Shown here piece by piece: positions 35,242 through 43,525 of a stretch of DNA of 64,000 nucleotides. The stretch is from assembly GCF_000420085.1 (NCBI RefSeq), contig NZ_ATUG01000001.1, positions 806,001 through 870,000 on the forward strand, written 5' to 3'. Numbering within the stretch: position 1 is the first letter of the stretch; every line of letters begins with the position of its first letter. A program made the position numbers and the translations under genes. The notes under the pieces were generated by a model. That model was not told the DNA's origin and searched no databases. It worked only from the letters and a program-made list of their open reading frames with translations. Source of the stretch: Desulfospira joergensenii DSM 10085 (lineage in GTDB: Bacteria > Desulfobacterota > Desulfobacteria > Desulfobacterales > Desulfobacteraceae).

Positions 35242-36129
35242 TTACCATTCCAGTAGGCCAATCTTTCTTTGCTGATTCCTTAAAAACCTTTTAAATCTTG
35301 CCAAATCATTCTTTTTCTTCTGTCTGAGGTTTGTCCAGTTGGATTGCATGACAATCCCCATATATTTTTTTGACAAAGAGTACTCAGACTCGCCTTTTTC
35401 CTGGGACTCACAAAATTGTTCAAAATAGTGAAAAACCTTAAAAAATGGTGCTGAAGGATCCACCTCAAACTTTCCGGTCGAAAGAAGATATTCCCCATAG
35501 ATCTGCATTTCACACGGATATTTATATAATAGTTCGAAAATCGACATCTCTCTTTGGTTCAAATACCCATCCAGTGATTCAAGCACCTTGCGGCTCCAAA
35601 GCAAGGGGGCCTCCCAAAAGCAAAAACGATCTCCTTTTCTGCCGAAAATACCTTGGACCCCATCAGCCATCTTATCAATATCCTGACCAATTTTTGGATT
35701 ATATTTTTGGGAGTATTTTTTCAATTGTTCGGCCTTGTGCATGACAAGTTTGGGGACACCCTTTTCATCTATAAAATCCGAATTAAAAAACGGTCTTATA
35801 AAATAGGCATCAGAGTCAACCCAAAGGTAGTGCTCACAAAAATTCATTCGCCAAAAAGATAGCTTCACCAATTGCTGCATTAGATGGTTTGGAAAAAGCC
35901 TTGGAGGTAGTCCATGCGCTTCATAGCAAGGGGTTAAAACCTCTTCATCGGTCAACCATATACAGGGGATCTTGCCGAATTGTTCCTGAAAGGACAGAAG
36001 ATCTTCTTTCGGCACACATAGATAAAGAGGTATATTCTCTTTATTGAACCGTTGGACACTCTCTGCCATCCTTTTGGCCCGCCATAAATCTTTTGAATAT
36101 GATTTGCAGAATATTACAAGATCTTTCAT
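35242..36129 (-). CDS. DUF6492-like putative glycosyltransferase
   Basis: The protein (about 295 residues) resembles the DUF6492 family found in polysaccharide clusters. It starts KDLVIFCKSYSKDLWRAKRM, contains NHLMQQLVKLSFWRMNFCEH and LWVDSDAYFIRPFF with a D-S-D motif like the D-x-D of GT-A enzymes, and has a VQGIFGRKGDRFCFW segment. A sugar-transfer role is inferred from that motif and the cluster. Five codons upstream are open from a TTG (36144). I use ATG 36129. About 278 bases upstream hold no gene. Confidence 0.7.
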   Translation of the reverse strand: MKDLVIFCKSYSKDLWRAKRMAESVQRFNKENIPLYLCVPKEDLLSFQEQFGKIPCIWLTDEEVLTPCYEAHGLPPRLFPNHLMQQLVKLSFWRMNFCEHYLWVDSDAYFIRPFFNSDFIDEKGVPKLVMHKAEQLKKYSQKYNPKIGQDIDKMADGVQGIFGRKGDRFCFWEAPLLWSRKVLESLDGYLNQREMSIFELLYKYPCEMQIYGEYLLSTGKFEVDPSAPFFKVFHYFEQFCESQEKGESEYSLSKKYMGIVMQSNWTNLRQKKKNDLARFKRFLRNQQRKIGLLEW

Positions 36130-36407
36130 ATAATTGTATCTCAATCCCCTGCTTTACACCAAAATCGATGTCACCTAGTGGCCATTTACAAACGAACGGA
36201 ACCCGTCCATGGGAGGTTTTAAAAAAACATTCTGCGCTGCCCTTAAGAGACTGAAACACGGCCTGGCTTTCCAAACCAGACAAAAAGCCCTCTCTCAGGC
36301 CAGGGAAAAGCCCTTTGACACTGATTCTTATATCATATTTTATCCGGTGTCCAGCTCTTCAGGGGATACTTAAAAGGAGAGTGTCATATATCAATTTTTA
36401 GGATCGC

Positions 36408-37067
36408 TTATACGGGTTCTTCAATCGGTATGATTCTTATACTGTCATCCTTAACTTCAATCTCAGCAGCGGGGCTGTTTTCCTTTATAAATCCGCTCAG
36501 CTCTTCAATGCTCGGATAAGCAGGATCATCTCCGAAACATCTAGCATCATCAATGAGAATCACGCACCGCCCAAGGTCCGCATTGAATATGTGGGTTAAT
36601 TCTTCGTATATGGGGGTGTCTTTGTCGCCTCTCGCTGTAACGCCGGCAGAGTAGTGGCCATCCAACCAGAACAAAACAGACTTCCCTTTAAGAACACAGG
36701 TCAATTTTTCAAGCTCAACCCCGCTGTCCCCATGGATGATCGTTACATTTTTTACATTATTAAATCTTTCCATTGCTTTTTGGAAAAGCTCTCTGCTCAA
36801 TTCAATGGAATATATCTGAGTAAAATATGGCCTCATTGCTTCGACCATATCACCAAAATATGTTCCAGTTTCAACCAGGACTTCTAATTTAAACTTTTCA
36901 GCAAAATGTCTCAACGCCTGTTGCTTAATAAGATGAGGAGGAGGGGCTGGCCGGCCTTTTTTTTCCCAATTAATAAGCTCCTTTTTCTCTCTTCGCTTAT
37001 ACTTCCATTCTTTATACCTGAGGTACAAAGTTGATTTTCGGACAATGTCTTTTAGTTTATGAATCAT
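36408..37067 (-). CDS. Class I SAM-dependent methyltransferase-like protein
   Basis: The product (about 219 residues) has a basic helical N terminus and then a Rossmann domain. LEVLVETGTYFGDMVEAMRP is motif I in a form common to polysaccharide-cluster methyltransferases. IYSIELSRELFQKAMERF holds the acidic SAM-ribose contact, and VTIIHGDSGVELEKL and VLFWLDGHYSAG follow. Substrate unknown, probably a sugar in this context. The upstream frame is open to 37106, but AAAGGGAAAAAT before ATG 37067 is the better start. AT-rich. Confidence 0.72.
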   Translation of the reverse strand: MIHKLKDIVRKSTLYLRYKEWKYKRREKKELINWEKKGRPAPPPHLIKQQALRHFAEKFKLEVLVETGTYFGDMVEAMRPYFTQIYSIELSRELFQKAMERFNNVKNVTIIHGDSGVELEKLTCVLKGKSVLFWLDGHYSAGVTARGDKDTPIYEELTHIFNADLGRCVILIDDARCFGDDPAYPSIEELSGFIKENSPAAEIEVKDDSIRIIPIEEPV

Positions 37068-37126
37068 ATTTTTCCCTTTGAGACGATAAATCAGCCTATA
37101 ATACACTTAGGCTTAAGGCCTGGTGA

Positions 37127-37276
37127 TTAATTCAAAAAATAGTCGGGCCGCCGACAGGAGAACCTACCGCCAAAAATGTGCAACTGCTCCAGCAGTAAAA
37201 CACGATCTTTATTCTTCTTTTTGCCGCAGCCCAAAAACCTTATACGCTTGTCTTTGATAAGTGCATCGATTTCCAT
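37127..37276 (-). pseudogene. 49-residue fragment resembling the start of a methyltransferase
   Basis: Five bases downstream of the GT4 stop a frame begins MEIDALIKDKRIRFLGCGKK and ends at TAA after 49 codons. The LGCGKKK piece looks like the SAM-binding loop of a class I methyltransferase, but the rest of such a domain is missing. The ending (RRPDYFLN) is not recognisable. This is most likely the stump of a deleted or frameshifted gene. A genuine small protein is possible but less likely. Confidence 0.35.
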
Positions 37277-37281
37277 TTAAA

Positions 37282-38574
37282 TTATACGCCTGAAACTTCT
37301 ATCAATTCTCTGACCGCATTTTCTACTGTAAAAACGCAAGTCCGCTCGATTTCTACTAACCGATCATTTTCCCAGTCATGAATTATATTTTCAACAGCGA
37401 TCTCGACATCACTTAAATTGTTTGCAACTGCCAGATGGCCTGCAGAAATCAAAATCTGTCCCAACTCCGATTCAGGGGAGGCTATTCCCATAATAGGTCT
37501 TTTGGTCAGAAGATATTCATACATCTTTGAAGGAATGTATTCATCACAGATATCGGTATGACCATGAACAATAACAAGAACATCACACAGATGCATCTCT
37601 TTAAAGACCCTCTGCCGTCCGGATTTTCCGGTCGATGCGTCATATTCAAGACGTCCATGCTCACACACGATATCCTGCAAAGAAAAATCTTTAACGACAT
37701 TATTTGATGCAGGATCCAGATCTGTGCCGTAGATATCGACTGATATTATCTCTCTTAACCGAGGTTGTTTTTCGATTAATCTTGAAACTGCCTTGAAAAA
37801 TAGAGACAAATTGCGATCTTCATCCAGGGAACCAAAATGACCGAAATGAATTTTATCCTTTTTTTCATACTTTACACCGTTTATTTTTGGAGGATTTGCG
37901 CCGGGCCGAAGTACATGGGAATTATGGCTTATTTGGGTCCTTTTTCGGGCATTTCTGCAGGCAGTTTCCGTAAAATAGATAACAGCATCCGCTTTGGTGA
38001 AAATCGCCTTTTCCAACCATTTGTGAAATGCATATCTTTGGTACCGCTTCTTTTCATTTTCATGAATCAATGGGTCATGGATCTCTGCAATCCAGGGTGT
38101 TTGAAAAATCTTCTTTAAAACATACCCGGCCAGATGGGTGCTGCTTGGCCCGGCAGTAGAATAAATCACTATCGGCCTGTGTTTTTTGATCACAAAAATG
38201 CTATGCAGGCTTGCTGTGATAAACCAGGACCAGTGACTATCGAGATTAATAAAAATTTTTTCACAAATCAAAACCGGAAGACAACATAAAGTGATGAAGG
38301 CTTTTAGCAATTCCGAGATAAATCCATGCGGATACTTCTTTTCAATCATTTTCCTCAATTCAAAATTAATTCCCGATGGAGCCGGAGAGAGCACCTGATG
38401 ATGAATAAAGTTTGTATCTTTTTTTCCTGTCGGGGCACTAATGACAATGGGCTCAATGCCCTTTCTCATCAAAAAAGGGATCTTGTCCGTGATGGTCTGA
38501 CTTGCCGCCCTGCCGTCCATATTAAAACAATGGGCAAGAATGATCCATTTTTTATTTTGGCCTTTGGAATTCAT
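37282..38574 (-). CDS. Glycosyltransferase family 4-like protein
   Basis: The 430-residue GT-B protein has an N-terminal lobe with IVIYSTAGPSSTHLAGYVLK and TPWIAEIHDPLIHENEKKR, an arrangement seen in GT4 enzymes of surface polysaccharide clusters. Its donor lobe contains IHFGHFGSLDEDRNLSLFFKA and EYIPSKMYEYLLTKRPIMGI. The start ATG overlaps the stop of the upstream GT2 gene by four bases, so translation is coupled. It lies at the border where the cluster turns AT-rich. The sugar specificity is unknown. Confidence 0.82.
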   Translation of the reverse strand: MNSKGQNKKWIILAHCFNMDGRAASQTITDKIPFLMRKGIEPIVISAPTGKKDTNFIHHQVLSPAPSGINFELRKMIEKKYPHGFISELLKAFITLCCLPVLICEKIFINLDSHWSWFITASLHSIFVIKKHRPIVIYSTAGPSSTHLAGYVLKKIFQTPWIAEIHDPLIHENEKKRYQRYAFHKWLEKAIFTKADAVIYFTETACRNARKRTQISHNSHVLRPGANPPKINGVKYEKKDKIHFGHFGSLDEDRNLSLFFKAVSRLIEKQPRLREIISVDIYGTDLDPASNNVVKDFSLQDIVCEHGRLEYDASTGKSGRQRVFKEMHLCDVLVIVHGHTDICDEYIPSKMYEYLLTKRPIMGIASPESELGQILISAGHLAVANNLSDVEIAVENIIHDWENDRLVEIERTCVFTVENAVRELIEVSGV

Positions 38575-39389
38575 TCTTTTTCAGGCTGTAAATCGCTTTT
38601 TGTCAAGGTATCCAGACCGTTCTTACAAAAATAATTAGCTGATTGAGCAGCTTGCGCCAGCATATAGTCATTTCTGTTCAGATCAGTCCTTGGATTTTCC
38701 CGATGCCATAGATGGAAACAAATGGCCCGAAACGGATTTTCGTTGCGTTTCAGTCCGTATCGAGTCAGCCGAATCACAAACTCGGAATCTTCTCTTCCCC
38801 ATCCAGTAAAATCATGGTTGAATCCGTTAACGGCAACGGCGTCTTCTCGGAAAAGCCCCATGTTGCAGCTCCGAATCCCGGATTGTTTTTTTACCGTGTA
38901 ACTGGGGAAAAAAGGAATCCTCAAAATGTGGTGGCTGTTGGAAATCCCATTGGTGAAAGTATGCTTGACGAGATTTAAAAAGGAGCGGATATCTTCCTGG
39001 GTAAAACTATCTGCCAATTTTTGGTTTACAATCACCCGTTTGCCCTGGAAAAAATGGCCGTGAAGGGCAAGGGCCTGGTGATCTGAGATAAAATGGGGGC
39101 TGGGCAGGCAGTCCCCGTCCAAAAGGATCAGGTATTCCCCCTTTGATTTTAATATTGCCTTGTTTCGGATTCTGGCGGCTCGGAAACCCTGGTCTTCCTG
39201 CCAGACATGGAAAAGAGGCAGGTCTGTCCTTCTGGTATAGGATTCCAGCATATCCCGGGTTTCATGGGTAGATCCGTCATCGGCAATGATAATCTCGTGG
39301 GGCAGGCAGGTCTGGCAATAAAGCCCGTCCACTACCCGTTTCAATGCATCGGGCCGATTATAGGTAGTTACGATTACCGAGATTTTCAT
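38571..39389 (-). CDS. Family 2 glycosyltransferase with galactosyltransferase-type C-terminal domain
   Basis: The 272-residue protein starts MKISVIVTTYNRPDALKRVV and has IIIADDGSTHETRDML, GEYLILLDGDCLPSPHF with the metal site, and near residue 190 the segment VNGFNHDFTGWGREDSEFVI. That W-G-R-E-D-x-E motif is the GT7/GalT C-terminal acceptor domain, common in bacterial enzymes adding hexoses to LPS core or O-chain. It overlaps both neighbours by four bases, which places it firmly in the core-LPS operon. Confidence 0.87.
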   Translation of the reverse strand: MKISVIVTTYNRPDALKRVVDGLYCQTCLPHEIIIADDGSTHETRDMLESYTRRTDLPLFHVWQEDQGFRAARIRNKAILKSKGEYLILLDGDCLPSPHFISDHQALALHGHFFQGKRVIVNQKLADSFTQEDIRSFLNLVKHTFTNGISNSHHILRIPFFPSYTVKKQSGIRSCNMGLFREDAVAVNGFNHDFTGWGREDSEFVIRLTRYGLKRNENPFRAICFHLWHRENPRTDLNRNDYMLAQAAQSANYFCKNGLDTLTKSDLQPEKE

Positions 39390-40396
39390 TCCATGTTCTC
39401 CCGGACGATCTCAAACACTTCGTCAACGGACAGCTCTTCCATGCACCGGAAATGGAACCGGCTGCAGGGCTTTTGGGCGTAGCAGGGGGAACAGGGAAAG
39501 TCCTTCTGGATGACCGTGTGGACGGAGCCATAGGGGCCGGTGCGGATCGGGTTGGCCGGACCGAAAATGGCAAATACAGGAATCTTGAGGGCTGCAGCCA
39601 TATGCATGGGGCCGGTGTCGTTACAGAAAAAATACCGGGCTCTGGCGATCACGGCCAGAAGATCTTTCAAACCCGTCTGTCCGGCAATGGAGACGGCCTT
39701 GCCCTTTGAATGATCGACAACCTCCCGGGCAATATGGGCTTCGGCTGCCGAGGCAATGACCACGACTGGCAGATCGAGCCTGGATGCCAGTTCGCCAAAT
39801 TTTTCAGCATGCCACCGATTGGCCGGCTTGCCAGCAGAGGGGCTCATCACCACATATTGATCCGGCAGGCTTTTCACGATGTCCGGTTCAGGGTCATAGG
39901 GAGCAAAGGGGTATTCAATTTTGTCGGTGGGACATCCCATGAACCGGGCGATCTCAAGGTACCGGTCAATGGCGTGAATGTCCATGGAGCCGTGAATCTT
40001 ATGGGTATAGAAAAAAGGACTTCCCTCGCCGGATTCCTTGAATCCGAGTTTAACCGGAGCCTTTGAGAACCAGGTAATCAGGCCGGATCTGAAAAGTCCG
40101 GACAGATCAATGGCCACATCATAGTTCGAGTTCCCAAGGCCTTTTCGAAGGTTATTGATCTCTCCAAGGGTCTTTCCCAGTCGGCCTGCCCTTTTCCACT
40201 GATCTTTCTTGATTACCCATAGTTTTCGAATATAGGGATGACCTTCCAGAAAGGTATGAAGCCCGTGGGCCACCACCCAGTCGATGTCCGCATGGGGAAA
40301 CCCCCTTTTCAGTGCATTGAGAAAGGGCAGGGAATGGACGATATCTCCCAGGGCGCTGGGTTTGACAATAAGGATATTTTTTACGGATTCAAACAG
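39386..40396 (-). CDS. Heptosyltransferase (GT9), probable CTG start
   Basis: The protein is about 336 residues with the GT9 pattern: an N terminus reading NILIVKPSALGDIVHSLPFL, then FRSGLITWFSKAPVKLGF, VVMSPSAGKPANRWHAEKFG, and FFCNDTGPMHMAAALKIPVFAIFGPANP. It would add heptose to the LPS inner core. No ATG, GTG or TTG exists in this frame before the conserved start. CTG at 40396 sits eight bases after AGGAG, and the upstream in-frame TGA closes the frame. An alternative GTG at 40276 would cut off the conserved first 40 residues. It overlaps the upstream waaF-like gene by 16 bases. Confidence 0.83.
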   Translation of the reverse strand: MFESVKNILIVKPSALGDIVHSLPFLNALKRGFPHADIDWVVAHGLHTFLEGHPYIRKLWVIKKDQWKRAGRLGKTLGEINNLRKGLGNSNYDVAIDLSGLFRSGLITWFSKAPVKLGFKESGEGSPFFYTHKIHGSMDIHAIDRYLEIARFMGCPTDKIEYPFAPYDPEPDIVKSLPDQYVVMSPSAGKPANRWHAEKFGELASRLDLPVVVIASAAEAHIAREVVDHSKGKAVSIAGQTGLKDLLAVIARARYFFCNDTGPMHMAAALKIPVFAIFGPANPIRTGPYGSVHTVIQKDFPCSPCYAQKPCSRFHFRCMEELSVDEVFEIVRENME

Positions 40397-41490
40397 GGAT
40401 GATTCTCCTGATCATTGGGTTGGGTGATCTCATTTCCCGCCAGGATCGTCCGGCAGGTGTTTAATACCATTTCGACACTGATCCTGTCCATGCACCGGTG
40501 ATCTATGGGACATTCATCTTTGAGGCAGGGACTGCAGTTCACGGGAACCCTTACCATGACAGCGTTTTCACTGGAAGGCGCCGTAGCAATATAATCCGTG
40601 GAGCCGATCACGGCAACCTGGGGAACGTTGAGGGCTGCAGCCGCATGCATAAGACCCGAATCATTGGTGATAAAGAGATCCAGATTGCCGATCAGGGCAA
40701 AAGCCTGGGAAAGACCGGTCTTCCCGGCCATGTTGATGCAGGCGCCCTTGCTCATAGAAAGGATCTCTTCCCCCAGTCCATGGTCTGCCGGTCCCCCGAA
40801 AATTACAATCTTTGTCTGATACAGATTTGAGAGTTTTTCGGCCAGCCCGGCATACCGTTCCGGAAACCAGCGTTTGGCCGTCCCTCCTGTGGCACCGGGA
40901 TTGATGCCAATGACGGGCCGCCCCTTGCATAGGCCCAGGTTAGTAAGGGCTTCAAGGGCCCAGGCCTGGTCACTATCATTGATGGAAAGATCCATCCCCC
41001 GGCCGTCGTCTTCAAGCCCGACTCCCCTGAGGATGCCCAGATAATAGTCGATGAGATGTTTTTTTTTCAATTCCGGGTTGAGCTTCACGCTGGGATTGAG
41101 CAACAAACTTCTGGCATCGGTATTGTAACCCACCCGTTCCGGAATTCCGGCCAGAAATGCGAGAAGTGCCGCCTCAAATGCATTCTGCATCAGGATGGCA
41201 AGGTGGAATCCCCGCTCTTTTATGTCCCGGACAAGCCTCAATGTCCCCATGCCCGTTTTATGGCGTCCGCTGTTTTCATAGGTCATGATCTCATCCACAT
41301 GGGGATTGCTTTCATAGACAGGGATCACCCATGGCTTGGCCAGAACCGTGATACAGGCCCGGGGAAAATTCTTTTTCATTGCCCGGATCACCGGGGTGGT
41401 CATGATGGCGTCCCCTACCCAATTGGCCGCCCGGATCATGATCCGCGTCTGGGGATCGTCCTGAGTCCTCAGCCCTTTATTTTTTGCCAT
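40381..41490 (-). CDS. waaF: ADP-heptose:LPS heptosyltransferase II (WaaF-like)
   Basis: The protein (about 369 residues) is a GT9 heptosyltransferase of the WaaF type: IMIRAANWVGDAIMTTPVIRAM at the N terminus, GINPGATGGTAKRWFPERYA in the linker, and FITNDSGLMHAAAALNVPQVAVIGSTD at the ADP-heptose site. A Cys-rich CSPCLKDECPIDHRCMDRI near the C terminus is usual for this family. I start at ATG 41490, where AAGG lies five bases upstream. The frame is open 16 codons further, into the preceding gene. Confidence 0.9.
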   Translation of the reverse strand: MAKNKGLRTQDDPQTRIMIRAANWVGDAIMTTPVIRAMKKNFPRACITVLAKPWVIPVYESNPHVDEIMTYENSGRHKTGMGTLRLVRDIKERGFHLAILMQNAFEAALLAFLAGIPERVGYNTDARSLLLNPSVKLNPELKKKHLIDYYLGILRGVGLEDDGRGMDLSINDSDQAWALEALTNLGLCKGRPVIGINPGATGGTAKRWFPERYAGLAEKLSNLYQTKIVIFGGPADHGLGEEILSMSKGACINMAGKTGLSQAFALIGNLDLFITNDSGLMHAAAALNVPQVAVIGSTDYIATAPSSENAVMVRVPVNCSPCLKDECPIDHRCMDRISVEMVLNTCRTILAGNEITQPNDQENHPCLNP

Positions 41491-41498
41491 AACCACCT

Positions 41499-42395
41499 TC
41501 AACCCTTTGGAAGTTCGCAGTAGGACTTGGTTTTCCATCGGTCATGGACCCAAAAGTACTGGTCCGGATGCTTCCTCACCATAAATTCAATGGCCGTCGT
41601 GAAATTCTGGGTGGTGTTCTCGATGTCCCTTATCCTGTCTCCGGTATTTTCAACAGGCACTTCCGGCAAGAACTCTATGAGATATCTCCTGTTTTTCCTC
41701 ACGGTGTACATGGGAACCACCGGCGCCCCGGTTCTCATGGCCAGGGTGGCCAGCCCCTTATTGGTGCATGCCGGTCGGCCGAAAAAATCCACAAACACCC
41801 CCTTGTACCAGTCCACGTTCTGGTCCAGCAATGTCCCGACCACGCATCCCTGTCCCAATATTCTGTCAAGTTTCCTGGATGCCCCATGAATGGGCATCAT
41901 GGTCACCCCAAACCGCTGGCGGATATCCAGGATCAGCCATTCCAGGGGCTGAAAATCCAAAGGCCGGTATAGGCCGTACCCCTTGAATCCGGTTTCATCT
42001 ATGGCCGGGATCATCATCTCAAAATTCCCCATGTGACCTGTGACGACAATCACCCCCCTGCCTTTTGCATGGGCTTTTCTCACATGCTCCAGCCCCTTGA
42101 TGGTAAAATGGGATAAAAATTCCTGTTTATCAAACTTGTACGCCCAGGCCACCTCAAAGAAAATGGAGGCAATATTCTTGAACACCTCTTTGGCCATGAT
42201 TTCCACTTTATCCTTGCCCCACCGTTCCCCATACGCCTGGCCTATATTTTCCAGGACAATAACCCGGTGGCGCCGGTCAAGCCGGAACCAGATCAGTCCC
42301 AGGGCCCTGGAACAAAAATCGGCAAGAAAAACGGGCATGCGGCCCACAAGCCAGATGGAAAGCCTCAACATCCGATAGATAAACTCATCTATCAC
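41499..42395 (-). CDS. Lipid A acyltransferase (LpxL/HtrB-like)
   Basis: The 298-residue protein has an N-terminal hydrophobic anchor and the lipid A late-acyltransferase pattern: VVTGHMGNFEMMIPAI with the catalytic H-x4-E motif, then YGLYRPLDFQPLEWLI, GCVVGTLLDQNVDWYKGVFVDFFG and RTGAPVVPMYTVR. It adds a secondary acyl chain to Kdo2-lipid A at the inner membrane. Its GTG start overlaps the lpxK stop. The presence of both lpxL and lpxK next to waaA shows a lipid A modification operon. LpxL versus LpxM cannot be separated by eye. Confidence 0.87.
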   Translation of the reverse strand: MIDEFIYRMLRLSIWLVGRMPVFLADFCSRALGLIWFRLDRRHRVIVLENIGQAYGERWGKDKVEIMAKEVFKNIASIFFEVAWAYKFDKQEFLSHFTIKGLEHVRKAHAKGRGVIVVTGHMGNFEMMIPAIDETGFKGYGLYRPLDFQPLEWLILDIRQRFGVTMMPIHGASRKLDRILGQGCVVGTLLDQNVDWYKGVFVDFFGRPACTNKGLATLAMRTGAPVVPMYTVRKNRRYLIEFLPEVPVENTGDRIRDIENTTQNFTTAIEFMVRKHPDQYFWVHDRWKTKSYCELPKG

Positions 42396-43525
42396 CGGGG
42401 CAGCCTCGAGCGGATAAAGGTTTCAAATCCTTTTGCATCTTTGAACTTGATCTGTATACCGATCACGGCCAGGTCCCGGGGCCATTTCAGACTAGGATCA
42501 AGCTTTACCCAGTCCTTTTCCGTGGTGACAAAAATATCGGCCTTGATCTGTTCCATCCTTTTTTTGATCATTAAAATATCAGGCCCCTTATACCTGTAAT
42601 GGTCTGAAAATTCAAGATGGTCCAAGACCCTGCAACCCAGATCCTCCACTGTAGTCCTGAAACTTTTGTTGTCGGAGATGCCTGAGAATAAAAGGGCTTC
42701 CCGCCCTTTAAGGTCCTCAAGTCTATTTGAAATCCCATGGTCTTTGGCAGAAACCCATTTGGCCAGAAAAGGGACATGAAAGGTTGCAAAAAAAGGAAGG
42801 CTTCCAAGTTCCTGAATGATGTTTCCCGGTCCGGGTTCCACCTCAGACTGACTCCCTTGTTTTTCCGGACACCGGGTAAAGAGTATGGCATGGGCTCTTT
42901 TTCTGGCCGTGCCCAGGGTTTCCCTCAGCCTTCCCCCTGGCAGGAGCCGCCGGTTGCCCAGGGGACGCTCATGGTCAAGCAGAAGAATATCCAGGTCCCG
43001 TTCCAGCCGGATGTGCTGGAATCCGTCGTCCAGAAGTATGACATCCGGGTTCAGCTTCTCCAGGGCCATGAGCCCGGCCCCGTATCGGTCCCTCCCCACC
43101 ACCACTGGAAAAGATCTTCTGGCCGCCATCATATAGGGCTCGTCCCCTGCGGTTTCGGCATCCAGGAGCAGGGAAGTCCCGTCCCCGACCACTTCGGCCC
43201 CTATCCTGATCTTCCCTTTATACCCCCGGCTGATCACAACGGGTTTTTTCCCCAGTCTTAAAAAGAGTTCGGCCAGATAAATGGCCATGGGAGTTTTCCC
43301 GGTTCCTCCGACCGAAATATTGCCGATGGAAACCACCAAACAGTCCAGGCGTTTCTTTTTGAGAAGACCTTTTTCATGGAGCTTAAGACGAATTTCAGCC
43401 CCGGCCCGGTAGATGTGGGAAGCCCCTGCCAGAAGCCCTTCCAGGGAGAAGAATCCAGGCTCATAATCCCGGCCCGATATTTGGATGATCTCCTGCTCAA
43501 TCTTTTGAAAAAATCCTTTAAACAA
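42392..43525 (-). CDS. lpxK: Tetraacyldisaccharide 4'-kinase (LpxK)
   Basis: The 377-residue protein has the LpxK layout: an N-terminal amphipathic stretch, the P-loop region VSIGNISVGGTGKTPMAIYL, ISRGYKG, GDEPYMMA, the DVILLDDGFQHIRLERDLDI motif and the GISDNKSFRTTVEDLG segment. It phosphorylates the lipid A precursor at the 4' position, using ATP at the inner membrane. Translation appears to start at TTG 43525, overlapping waaA by eight bases. The length is within the family range. Confidence 0.93.
   Translation of the reverse strand: MFKGFFQKIEQEIIQISGRDYEPGFFSLEGLLAGASHIYRAGAEIRLKLHEKGLLKKKRLDCLVVSIGNISVGGTGKTPMAIYLAELFLRLGKKPVVISRGYKGKIRIGAEVVGDGTSLLLDAETAGDEPYMMAARRSFPVVVGRDRYGAGLMALEKLNPDVILLDDGFQHIRLERDLDILLLDHERPLGNRRLLPGGRLRETLGTARKRAHAILFTRCPEKQGSQSEVEPGPGNIIQELGSLPFFATFHVPFLAKWVSAKDHGISNRLEDLKGREALLFSGISDNKSFRTTVEDLGCRVLDHLEFSDHYRYKGPDILMIKKRMEQIKADIFVTTEKDWVKLDPSLKWPRDLAVIGIQIKFKDAKGFETFIRSRLPR

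Noticed and set aside
36041..36283. 80-codon minus-strand frame upstream of the DUF6492-like gene
   Set aside because: Half of it is out of frame with the DUF6492-like gene and overlaps it; no ribosome site and no recognisable similarity.
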